Shown here: positions 21,658 to 28,264 of the stretch, one piece after another
How the letters are laid out: the number at the start of each line of letters is the position of its first letter
Position numbering within the stretch: the first letter of the stretch is position 1
DNA from: CAYLGY01 sp964383325
GTDB taxonomy: Bacteria > Pseudomonadota > Alphaproteobacteria > Rhizobiales > Rhizobiaceae
Reading direction: 5' to 3'
Assembly: GCA_964383325.1 (NCBI GenBank)
Contig: CAYLGY010000032.1
Coordinates: 1-28,264 of the forward strand
Length of the DNA: 28,264 bases
The notes under the pieces: model-generated
What the model was told of the DNA's origin: nothing
Seen by the model: the letters and a program-made list of their open reading frames with translations, nothing else
Databases searched by the model: none
Made by a program: the position numbers and the translations under genes

Positions 21658-23067
21658 TCAGAACGAATAGTACAGATCGAACTCCACCGGATGCGGAGTC
21701 ATCTCGTAGCGCATGACTTCTTCCATCTTCAGTTCGATGAAGGAATCAATCTGATCGTCGTCGAACACGCCGCCCGCCTTGAGGAAGGCGCGGTCCGCGT
21801 CGAGGCTGGCCAGCGCTTCGCGCAGCGATCCCGAAACGGTCGGAATCTGCTTCAGCTCCTTGGGCGGCAGGTCGTACAGATCCTTGTCCATGGCGTCGCC
21901 GGGATGGATCTTGTTGCGAATGCCGTCCACGCCGGCCATGAGCAGCGCTGCGAAAGCCAGATAGGGATTGGCCATCGGGTCGGGGAAGCGGACCTCCACA
22001 CGCTTGGTCTTCGGAGAATTGCCGAACGGGATCCGGCAGGATGCCGAGCGATTGCGTGCCGAATAGGCAAGCAGCACCGGCGCTTCATAGCCCGGGACCA
22101 ATCGCTTGTAGGAATTGGTCGACGGGTTGGTGAATGCGTTGAGCGCCTTGGCATGCTTGATGATGCCGCCAATGTAATACAGGCAGGTTTCCGACAGGCC
22201 GGCATATTCGTTGCCAGCGAAGGTCGGCTTGCCGCCCTTCCAGATAGACTGATGGACGTGCATGCCGGAGCCATTGTCGCCAAAGATGGGCTTGGGCATG
22301 AATGTCGCGGTCTTGCCATAGGCATGGGCGACCTGGTGCACGACATATTTGAAGATCTGCATATTGTCGGCCGTACGCAGCAGCGTATCGAACCGGATGC
22401 CAAGCTCATGCTGCGCGGCGGCGACTTCGTGATGGTGCTTCTCGACGGTCACCCCCATATCGGCCATCACGGTCAGCATTTCCGAGCGCATGTCCTGGAG
22501 GGAATCGACTGGTGGCACCGGAAAATAGCCGCCCTTGGTGCGCGGGCGATGGCCGAGATTGCCGGTTTCGTATTCCGTGTCGTTGTTGGAGGGCAATTCG
22601 CCGGAATCGAGACGGAATCCGGTATTGTATGGATCGGCCTTGAAGCGGACATCGTCGAAGACGAAGAACTCGGCTTCCGGTCCGACATAGACCGTATCTC
22701 CGATGCCTTCCGACTTGACATAGGCTTCGGCCCTACGTGCCGTGCCGCGCGGGTCGCGATTGTAAGCCTCCCCGGAGATCGGGTCGAGAACGTCGCAGAG
22801 GATGACCATGGTGGACTGGGCAAAGAACGGATCCATGTGAACGGATTCGGTGTCCGGCATGAGCACCATGTCCGATTCATTGATGGCCTTCCAGCCGGCG
22901 ATGGACGAGCCATCGAACATCACGCCATCGGCGAACATGTCCTCATCGACCGCCGCTACATCCATGGTCACATGCTGCAATTTTCCCTTGGGGTCGGTAA
23001 AGCGAAGATCCACGAACTTGACTTCGTCTTCCTTGATCCGGCTGAGTATTTCTGCTGCTGTCGTCAT
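21658..23067 (-). CDS. glnA: Glutamine synthetase type I (GlnA)
   Basis: This 469-residue dodecameric glutamine synthetase makes glutamine from glutamate, ammonia and ATP. The N-terminal beta-grasp domain (VKFVDLRFTDPKGKLQHV) carries the DGSSIAGW loop. The catalytic domain shows GPEAEFFVFD, HHEVAAAQHELG, NGSGMHVHQSIWK, NRSASCRIP and VRFPDP motifs. The adenylylation tyrosine of GSI-beta is present (LYDLPPKE, Y398), so activity is probably controlled by adenylyltransferase GlnE and PII. It starts 46 bases downstream of glnB on the same strand, so the sigma-54 promoter before glnB probably drives both. The stop codon lies in a tandem 9-base repeat. Confidence 0.97.
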   Translation of the reverse strand: MTTAAEILSRIKEDEVKFVDLRFTDPKGKLQHVTMDVAAVDEDMFADGVMFDGSSIAGWKAINESDMVLMPDTESVHMDPFFAQSTMVILCDVLDPISGEAYNRDPRGTARRAEAYVKSEGIGDTVYVGPEAEFFVFDDVRFKADPYNTGFRLDSGELPSNNDTEYETGNLGHRPRTKGGYFPVPPVDSLQDMRSEMLTVMADMGVTVEKHHHEVAAAQHELGIRFDTLLRTADNMQIFKYVVHQVAHAYGKTATFMPKPIFGDNGSGMHVHQSIWKGGKPTFAGNEYAGLSETCLYYIGGIIKHAKALNAFTNPSTNSYKRLVPGYEAPVLLAYSARNRSASCRIPFGNSPKTKRVEVRFPDPMANPYLAFAALLMAGVDGIRNKIHPGDAMDKDLYDLPPKELKQIPTVSGSLREALASLDADRAFLKAGGVFDDDQIDSFIELKMEEVMRYEMTPHPVEFDLYYSF

Positions 23068-23113
23068 TTGAGATTGCTGCTTTCCTGTTGATGATCTTGA
23101 CGTTGGTGGGGGT

Positions 23114-23452
23114 TCAGATGGCGTCCTCTCCGGTCTCGCCGGTGCGGATGCGGATCACTTCCTCGATATTGGAGACGAAGATCTTGCCGTCGCCGATCCG
23201 GCCGGTCTGGGCCGCATTGCGAATGGCCTCGATTGCCGCTTCGAGCGCGTCGTCGCGGACGATGACTTCCACCTTCACCTTGGGCAGGAAGTCAACGACA
23301 TATTCGGCGCCGCGATAAAGCTCGGTATGTCCCTTTTGCCTGCCAAATCCCTTGGCTTCGAGAACGGTGATTCCCTGCAGGCCGACTTCCTGCAGCGCTT
23401 CCTTGACCTCGTCCAGCTTGAACGGCTTGATGATCGCTTCGATCTTTTTCAT
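23114..23452 (-). CDS. glnB: Nitrogen regulatory protein PII
   Basis: This 112-residue trimeric signal protein reports 2-oxoglutarate, ATP/ADP and glutamine status. It begins MKKIEAIIKPFKLDEVKEAL. The T-loop has the uridylylation Tyr51 (GAEYVVDFLPK), and the B and C loops (AAQTGRIGDGKIFV and VIRIRTGE) bind nucleotide. Linkage to glnA and the absence of amtB favour glnB over glnK. The same frame stays open far upstream, but the ATG at 23452 is the family start. Confidence 0.96.
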   Translation of the reverse strand: MKKIEAIIKPFKLDEVKEALQEVGLQGITVLEAKGFGRQKGHTELYRGAEYVVDFLPKVKVEVIVRDDALEAAIEAIRNAAQTGRIGDGKIFVSNIEEVIRIRTGETGEDAI

Positions 23453-23510
23453 TGCATTCCAGTCTCCAGCCTCGTTTCCTGACGTCTGCCGAACGCCTCG
23501 CCCAACTCTT

Positions 23511-23526
23511 TGCAATTGGCGTGCCA
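23511..23526 (-). promoter_or_regulatory. Sigma-54 promoter of glnB-glnA
   Basis: Read on the - strand the site is TGGCAC, five bases (GCCAA), TTGCA. It matches the -24/-12 consensus (TGGCAC-N5-TTGCW) exactly. The start would be near 23500, giving a leader of about 48 bases. An NtrC-type activator is expected to bind upstream (about 23590-23645), where only loose half-sites such as GTGCA and GGTGC are seen. This implies induction of glnB-glnA under nitrogen limitation. Confidence 0.85.
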
Positions 23527-23665
23527 ACTCGTTTGCCCGCTGCAAGAAACAGGGCATCCTGCAGGACTGGCGGGGCGGCGGACGGAACGACGGAATGGGA
23601 CGGCAGTGCACGTTGCATAGAAGATGCGCAAGGTGCCCAATAGTTAGGCAGGCAAGGGGGCCGGG

Positions 23666-25183
23666 ATGGAGTTGCTCACAGTCGCGGAAATGACACGGGC
23701 CGATGGGCTGGCCATCGAGATGGGCCCCTTCGACGGTTACGGGCTGATGCGCAATGCGGGCAGGCAGGTGGCGCAGGTGGCGCTCGCCAAGCATGGTGAG
23801 GCGCGGCGGGTGCATATGCTGTGCGGGCCGGGGAACAATGGCGGCGACGGCTATGTTGCAGCGGCCGAGCTTGCCCGCGCGGGCGTCGAGGTCCGCCTTC
23901 ATGCGCTGGCGCCGCCGAGACCCGGCAGCGATGCCGGGCGCGCGCGGGACGACTGGCAAGGCCCGGTGCTCGCCTGGCAGGAATTCGAAGCGCAGCAGGG
24001 GGATCTGGTGATCGACGCCGTGTTCGGCGCAGGGCTTGCCCGCCCGGTCGAACCGGATGTGCGCGAAGCGATTGCGCGGGCGCGGCGCGCCGGCTGCGCG
24101 GTGCTTGCCGTGGACCTGCCGAGCGGCGTCGCGGGCGATGACGGCCGGATCCTTGGCGATGCGTTCCGCGCCGACTGGACGGTAACCTTCTTTCGCAAGA
24201 AGCCAGGCCATCTCCTGCTGCCGGGCAAGCTCCTCTGCGGTGAGGTTCATCTTGTCGACATCGGGATCGCCGACCGGCTTCTCGCGGAGATCCAGCCCCT
24301 TGCGGCGGAGAACCTGCCGGAGCGCTGGGCGGATGCTTGGCCGCGTCCGGATGCGAGGCTGCATAAGTATTCCCGCGGCGCGGTCGGCGTGTTTTCGGGC
24401 GGAGCGACTTCGACCGGCGCGGCAAGGCTCGCCGCCATGGCCGCGCAGCGGGCAGGGGCAGGTGCGGTTACCCTGCTTTCCCCCGCCAGCGCGCTGCTGG
24501 TCAATGCCTGTCACCTGACCTCGATCATGCTGGCCCGGCTCGAAACGGTCGAAGAGCTGGCCGCGCTGCTGGAGGATGGCCGCAGCCGGGCCTATGTGCT
24601 GGGGCCAGGCTTTGGCGTCACGGAGCGGGCGGTGGCATTCGCGCTCGAAATCGCAGCGCGGGAACAGGACGGGCTTGTACTGGACGCCGACGCCATTACG
24701 GCCCTGTCGCGCACTCCCGGCGCCCTCGCCGACCTCGCCACCCTCGCCCGCAAGGGGCCCGGCCGGCTGGTGCTCACACCGCATGAGGGCGAGTTCCGTC
24801 GCCTCTTTCCGGACATCGCCAGCGATGCCCGCCTCTCCAAGGTCGACCGGGCGCGCAAGGCCGCCGACCGTTCGGCCGCCATCGTCATCTACAAGGGGCC
24901 GGACACGGTGATCGCGGCGCCGGACGGGCGCGCCGCGATCAATGGCAATGCCAGCGCCGCGCTGGCGACAGCGGGATCGGGCGACGTGCTCGCCGGGATC
25001 GTCGCCGGGCTGCTCGCAAGGGGCATGGCTGAATTCGAAGCGGCCTGCGCCGCCGTCTGGATCCATGGCGAGGCAGGCAATGTCGCTGGCCCGCATGCAA
25101 TCGCCGAGGACCTGCCGGGCCGATTGCCCTCCGTTCTCGCCAAGCTGGAACGGCGGCTTGCGGCGCAGAGGCCGGCGAAGTAG
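23666..25183 (+). CDS. nnrDE: Bifunctional NAD(P)HX epimerase / ADP-dependent NAD(P)HX dehydratase
   Basis: This 505-residue metabolite-repair enzyme restores hydrated NADH and NADPH. The N-terminal YjeF-type epimerase domain (about 1-215) has GPGNNGGDG (54-62) and VDLPSGVAGDDG. The C-terminal ribokinase-like dehydratase domain (about 225-500) has the GAVGVFSGGATSTGAARLA segment, VLGPGFG, DADAIT, LTPHEGEFRRLF, IYKGPDTVIAAPDG and the NGNASAALATAGSGDVLAG site with its catalytic Asp. The two-domain fusion is the common bacterial form. It is transcribed away from glnB across 213 bases and is not obviously tied to nitrogen control. Confidence 0.95.
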   Translation: MELLTVAEMTRADGLAIEMGPFDGYGLMRNAGRQVAQVALAKHGEARRVHMLCGPGNNGGDGYVAAAELARAGVEVRLHALAPPRPGSDAGRARDDWQGPVLAWQEFEAQQGDLVIDAVFGAGLARPVEPDVREAIARARRAGCAVLAVDLPSGVAGDDGRILGDAFRADWTVTFFRKKPGHLLLPGKLLCGEVHLVDIGIADRLLAEIQPLAAENLPERWADAWPRPDARLHKYSRGAVGVFSGGATSTGAARLAAMAAQRAGAGAVTLLSPASALLVNACHLTSIMLARLETVEELAALLEDGRSRAYVLGPGFGVTERAVAFALEIAAREQDGLVLDADAITALSRTPGALADLATLARKGPGRLVLTPHEGEFRRLFPDIASDARLSKVDRARKAADRSAAIVIYKGPDTVIAAPDGRAAINGNASAALATAGSGDVLAGIVAGLLARGMAEFEAACAAVWIHGEAGNVAGPHAIAEDLPGRLPSVLAKLERRLAAQRPAK

Positions 25184-25264
25184 ATTCGGCTCCAGCCAAA
25201 CCTGAAGATTCATGGCGCGCCTGCTTCGCGTCCCACCGCCCCGATCAATGGAATCCCCACAATC

Positions 25265-25978
25265 ATGGCAGAACAGGCGAGCACGGAACAGCCCGGCACG
25301 AGGCAGCGCGAACCTCTCTTCACGATCGCGCCGGTCGTCCTGCTCTTCATCGCGATCTGCTGCGGTGTCCATCTGGTGCGTGGGGCGCTGAGCCCGGAGG
25401 CGGACTTCACCGTGCTCGTCTACGGCGCATTCATCCCGCTGCGCTACAGTCCGGAATATGCGGTCGACATTTCCAGCTTCCTGTCGCCCGTGACCTATTC
25501 GCTGCTGCATGGAAGCTGGGTGCATCTGGCCATCAACATGATCTGGCTCGCCGCCTTCGGTTCGCCGCTTGCGCACCGGATCGGCGCTGCCCGGTTTGCC
25601 GGCTTCTGGATCTTCACCGCCGCCGGCGCGGCCGCGGTCCATTTCCTCGTGCACCCGTTCGATGCAACGCCGGTCATCGGCGCGTCGGGCGCCGTGTCGG
25701 GCATGATGGCGGCGGCAGCAAGGTTCGGCTTCTCGGTCGACCGGCACATGCGGCGCCCGGCCTTCCACGGACCGCGGCTGGGGATCCGGGAAATGGCGGG
25801 CCGGCGCAACACGGTCGTGTTCCTGGTCGTCTGGCTCGTGGTCAATCTGATTGCCGGGCTCGGCTGGCTCACCGGCGATGAGAGCGGGGCGATCGCCTGG
25901 GAAGCCCATATTGGCGGCTTCCTTGCCGGGCTGGTCGGAATCATCCTGCTCGACCGGCCGCGAGGCGCGCGGAGCTGA
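25265..25978 (+). CDS. Rhomboid-family intramembrane serine protease
   Basis: This 237-residue membrane protein has about six hydrophobic helices. The catalytic Ser141 is in GASGAVSGMM and the partner His215 in AWEAHIGGFLAGL. The HGSWVHLAINMIWLAAFG segment is the usual oxyanion/His-Asn helix. A short soluble N-terminus precedes helix 1, and a loop rich in Arg (about 159-182) follows helix 4. It would cut single-pass membrane proteins, but the substrates are unknown. It stands alone between the NAD(P)HX repair gene and the CBS gene. Confidence 0.9.
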   Translation: MAEQASTEQPGTRQREPLFTIAPVVLLFIAICCGVHLVRGALSPEADFTVLVYGAFIPLRYSPEYAVDISSFLSPVTYSLLHGSWVHLAINMIWLAAFGSPLAHRIGAARFAGFWIFTAAGAAAVHFLVHPFDATPVIGASGAVSGMMAAAARFGFSVDRHMRRPAFHGPRLGIREMAGRRNTVVFLVVWLVVNLIAGLGWLTGDESGAIAWEAHIGGFLAGLVGIILLDRPRGARS

Positions 25979-26059
25979 TCGCGACAGGGCTTGCCAAAAA
26001 CCCGCCTTGCCCTCACCATGTCCGTCCGGGGCAATGGTTGGCTTTTGGAGGGTCATCGA

Positions 26060-26491
26060 ATGACGGTCAAGTCCATGCTCGATCGGAAAGGCAGAAATGT
26101 CGTCACCGTGCAACTGGATGCGTCCCTGACGGATGCGCTGCTGCTGCTGGCACAGAAGGACATTGGCGCGCTGGTGGTCGTCGATGGGAGCCAGGCCATT
26201 CGCGGCATCCTCTCCGAACGCGATATCGTCCGCCTGCTGGCGCGGCGCGGCGCCGAGGCGCTGGCATCGCCCGTCTCGGGCAGCATGACCACGCGGGTGC
26301 TGGTCTGCCATGAGCAGGACACGGTGAACCAGGTGATGGAGGTGATGACGAATCACCGCATTCGACATCTGCCGGTGGAAAGGGATGGCAGGCTGGAGGG
26401 AATCATCTCGATCGGCGACGTGGTCCGGCAGCGGATCGAGGATGTCGAGCGGGAGGCGGAGGAGATCCGCAACTATATCGCCACGGCCTGA
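26060..26491 (+). CDS. Two-CBS-domain protein
   Basis: This 143-residue protein consists almost only of a Bateman module. CBS1 spans about 5-62 (ALVVVDGSQAIRGILSERDIVRLLA) and CBS2 about 72-128 (RHLPVERDGRLEGIISIGDVVRQRI), and a short helical tail follows. Such proteins bind adenine nucleotides (AMP, ATP, NADH or SAM) and regulate partners. The ATG at 26060 has GGAGGG upstream, and the longer frame from 25991 lacks CBS-like sequence. Its partner is unknown. Context (rhomboid before, gatB after) gives no clear hint. Confidence 0.92.
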   Translation: MTVKSMLDRKGRNVVTVQLDASLTDALLLLAQKDIGALVVVDGSQAIRGILSERDIVRLLARRGAEALASPVSGSMTTRVLVCHEQDTVNQVMEVMTNHRIRHLPVERDGRLEGIISIGDVVRQRIEDVEREAEEIRNYIATA

Positions 26492-26519
26492 ATGCGCGTG
26501 CCGCTGCCGCTTCCCTTTC

Positions 26520-26551
26520 GGCGCCAAAAGTTCTAACAAGGCGCCAGTTTT
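26520..26551 (+). terminator. Weak hairpin after the CBS gene
   Basis: Two copies of the self-complementary GGCGCC (26520-26525 and 26540-26545) can pair over a 14-base loop, and AGTTTT follows. It could attenuate read-through into gatB, which starts 30 bases on. The stem is only 6 bp. Confidence 0.3.
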
Positions 26552-26581
26552 CCAGACCGACGAAGCAGCAGACGGGCCGCC

Positions 26582-28084
26582 ATGAACATCATCGATACGC
26601 GAACGCCGGACCAGAACGCGCTCATCCCTGGCGCAACCGGGGATTGGGAGGTCGTGGTCGGCATGGAGATCCATGCGCAGGTCACCTCCAGCGCCAAGCT
26701 GTTCTCGGGCGCGTCGACCGCCTTCGGGGCCGAGCCGAATGCCAATGTGAGCCTCGTCGATGCGGCGATGCCGGGCATGCTGCCGGTCATCAACGAGGAG
26801 TGCGTGCGCCAGGCGATCCGTACCGGGCTCGGCCTGAAGGCGCGGATCAACCATCGCTCGGTCTTCGACCGCAAGAACTATTTCTATCCGGACCTGCCGC
26901 AGGGCTACCAGATCTCGCAATACAAGCACCCCATTGTCGGGGAAGGCACGGTGACGGTTTCGGTCGGTCCGGACCGCGAGGGCAATTTCCGCGACATCGA
27001 GATCGGGATCGAGCGCCTGCATCTGGAGCAGGATGCCGGCAAGCTGATCCACGACCAGCACCCGACGCAGTCGCATGTCGACCTCAACCGGGCCGGCGTG
27101 GCGCTGATGGAGATCGTTTCGCGGCCGGACATCCGCTCTGCCGAGGAAGCGAAGGCCTTTCTCACCAAGCTGCGCACGATCCTGCGCTATCTGGGCACAT
27201 GCGACGGCAATATGGATGAAGGCTCGATGCGCGCCGATGTGAACGTCTCGGTCCGCCGCCCGGGGGAGCCTTTCGGCACGCGCTGCGAGATCAAGAATGT
27301 CAATTCGATCCGCTTCGTCGGGCAGGCGATCGAATCCGAGGCGCGCCGCCAGATCGGCATTCTCGAGGATGGCGGCACGATCGACCAGGAGACGCGGCTG
27401 TTCGACCCGGTCAAGGGCGAGACCCGCTCCATGCGCTCGAAGGAAGAGGCGCATGATTATCGCTATTTCCCCGATCCGGACCTCGTGCCGCTGGAATTCG
27501 ACCAGGCCTATGTGGACGAGCTGGCGCGCGATCTGCCCGAATTGCCCGATGAGAAGAAGGCACGCTTCATGACGGCGTTCGGCCTGTCCGCCTATGATGC
27601 TTCCGTGCTGGTGGCCGAAAAGGCGATCGCCGATTATTTCGAACATGCGGCAGCAGGGCGCGATGGCAAGGCCGCCGCCAATTGGGTCATCAATGAATTG
27701 CTCGGGGCGCTCAACCGCGCCGGCCTTCCGATCGAGCAGTCGCCCGTGTCGCCCGACCAGCTCGGCGCCATTATCGACCTGATCGGCGAGGGAACGATTT
27801 CCGGCAAGATCGCCAAGGATCTGTTCGAGATCGTCTGGAACGAGGGCGGCGACCCGCGCGCCATCGTCGAGGCGCGGGGGATGAAGCAGGTCACCGATAC
27901 CGGGGCCATCGAGGCGGCGGTGGATGCGGTGATCGCCGCCAATCCGGACAAGGTCGAACAGGCAAAGGCCAAGCCGACCCTGGCCGGCTGGTTCGTCGGG
28001 CAGGTGATGAAGGCCACGGGCGGCAAGGCCAATCCACAGGCGGTCAATGCGCTGGTGAAGGCAAAGCTCGGCCTGGATTCATAA
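26582..28084 (+). CDS. gatB: Asp-tRNA(Asn)/Glu-tRNA(Gln) amidotransferase subunit B
   Basis: This 500-residue GatB is the tRNA-binding and kinase subunit of GatCAB, which converts misacylated Glu-tRNA(Gln) or Asp-tRNA(Asn). It shows VVVGMEIHAQVTSSAKLFSG, the FDRKNYFYPDLPQGYQISQ block, LEQDAGKLIH, NRAGVALMEIVSRPDI, EIKNVNSIRFVGQAI and DYRYFPDPDLVPLEF. The C-terminal helical and YqeY-like tail (about 350-500) ends VNALVKAKLGLDS. The length is normal. gatA and gatC are not in the window. The start at 26582 gives the usual N-terminus after a short leader peptide region. Confidence 0.97.
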   Translation: MNIIDTRTPDQNALIPGATGDWEVVVGMEIHAQVTSSAKLFSGASTAFGAEPNANVSLVDAAMPGMLPVINEECVRQAIRTGLGLKARINHRSVFDRKNYFYPDLPQGYQISQYKHPIVGEGTVTVSVGPDREGNFRDIEIGIERLHLEQDAGKLIHDQHPTQSHVDLNRAGVALMEIVSRPDIRSAEEAKAFLTKLRTILRYLGTCDGNMDEGSMRADVNVSVRRPGEPFGTRCEIKNVNSIRFVGQAIESEARRQIGILEDGGTIDQETRLFDPVKGETRSMRSKEEAHDYRYFPDPDLVPLEFDQAYVDELARDLPELPDEKKARFMTAFGLSAYDASVLVAEKAIADYFEHAAAGRDGKAAANWVINELLGALNRAGLPIEQSPVSPDQLGAIIDLIGEGTISGKIAKDLFEIVWNEGGDPRAIVEARGMKQVTDTGAIEAAVDAVIAANPDKVEQAKAKPTLAGWFVGQVMKATGGKANPQAVNALVKAKLGLDS

Positions 28085-28264
28085 GGCCGCAACCGGATCG
28101 AAGGCGCTCGGGCGCGGCCCGAAAATGACGGAAAAAGCGCCTTCGCATTCCCGCGGGTGCGAGCGCGCCTTCGCACGCCTCCCAGGCGAGGGCGTCGATA
28201 TGAGCCAGAAGGCGCCCGTCGGGATCAAAGCGCTTCAGCTTGCAGCCGGGCGCCTGCAGCGCAA
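28085..28264. other. Tail of the window: structured spacer and an unresolved gene fragment
   Basis: A 10-bp inverted repeat (CGAAGGCGCT 28099-28108, AGCGCCTTCG 28136-28145) encloses a smaller hairpin (CGGGC/GCCCG at 28109-28121), possibly a gatB transcript end, without a T-run. Two frames stay open to the window edge. One is a - strand frame from 28262 that ends at 28044, overlapping the gatB end by 41 bases (it includes KRFDPDGRLLAHIDALAWE). The other is a + strand frame with a possible ATG at 28200. Codon third-position GC is high in both, and neither is recognisable. I cannot say which, if either, is real. Confidence 0.3.

Noticed and set aside
23583..23620. GGAAC and CGTT before the NAD(P)HX repair gene
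   Set aside because: The spacer is about 22 bases, too long for an EcfG promoter.
23114..27646. A - strand reading frame of about 1510 codons that ends as glnB and runs antisense through the NAD(P)HX repair, rhomboid, CBS and gatB genes
   Set aside because: Only the last 112 codons show a protein family (PII). The rest is antisense to well-supported genes and is a by-product of high GC content. The sigma-54 promoter inside it also argues against a long protein.
1..28264. tRNA, rRNA, CRISPR or mobile elements
   Set aside because: No cloverleaf with conserved arms, no spaced direct repeats, and no transposase or integrase frame was seen in any intergenic region.

Overview
The window reads as chromosomal DNA of a high-GC alphaproteobacterium. 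The evidence is an Atp12-type F1 chaperone next to an RluC-type pseudouridine synthase and crcB, a glnB-glnA pair with a textbook sigma-54 promoter, RarA beginning with the usual SDLF N-terminus, and several EcfG-type (GGAAC...GTT) general-stress promoter motifs. Gene order and codon style suggest Sphingomonadales, but that is an inference. I see no insertion sequence, phage, CRISPR, rRNA or tRNA.

Region 1 (1-11654) is a catabolic block. On the + strand come the 3' part of a TRAP transporter large permease, a short-chain dehydrogenase and an aldehyde dehydrogenase, closed by a strong hairpin. A LysR regulator follows on the - strand. Divergent from it run a malyl/citramalyl-CoA lyase-like enzyme, a class III CoA-transferase, a 2-oxoacid (acetoin-type) dehydrogenase E1 with alpha and beta halves fused, its E2, and a luciferase-like flavin oxidoreductase. 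A coherent reading is uptake of an organic acid, CoA activation, retro-aldol or retro-Claisen cleavage, and oxidative decarboxylation of the 2-oxoacid product. The substrate is unknown.

Region 2 (11667-15249, - strand) holds two exported proteins of unknown function, one of 753 aa and one TPR protein of 404 aa with a six-cysteine module.

Region 3 (15411-18264) is an HtrA/DegQ-type periplasmic protease followed after one base by rarA.

Region 4 (18290-19382) is the most unusual part. It is a compact block of a glycine-zipper lipoprotein gene, a predicted sRNA of about 110 nt with two hairpins that display C-rich loops plus an intrinsic terminator, and a ten-cysteine zinc-ribbon protein. Each is preceded by an EcfG-like promoter motif, and a fourth motif and a long hairpin lie before crcB. 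It looks like a small general-stress-response island with a GsrN-like sRNA.

Region 5 (19383-28264) is housekeeping: crcB-rluC-atp12, glnB-glnA on the - strand, a fused NAD(P)HX epimerase/dehydratase, a rhomboid protease, a two-CBS protein and gatB. The last 180 bases hold a structured region and an unresolved gene fragment.
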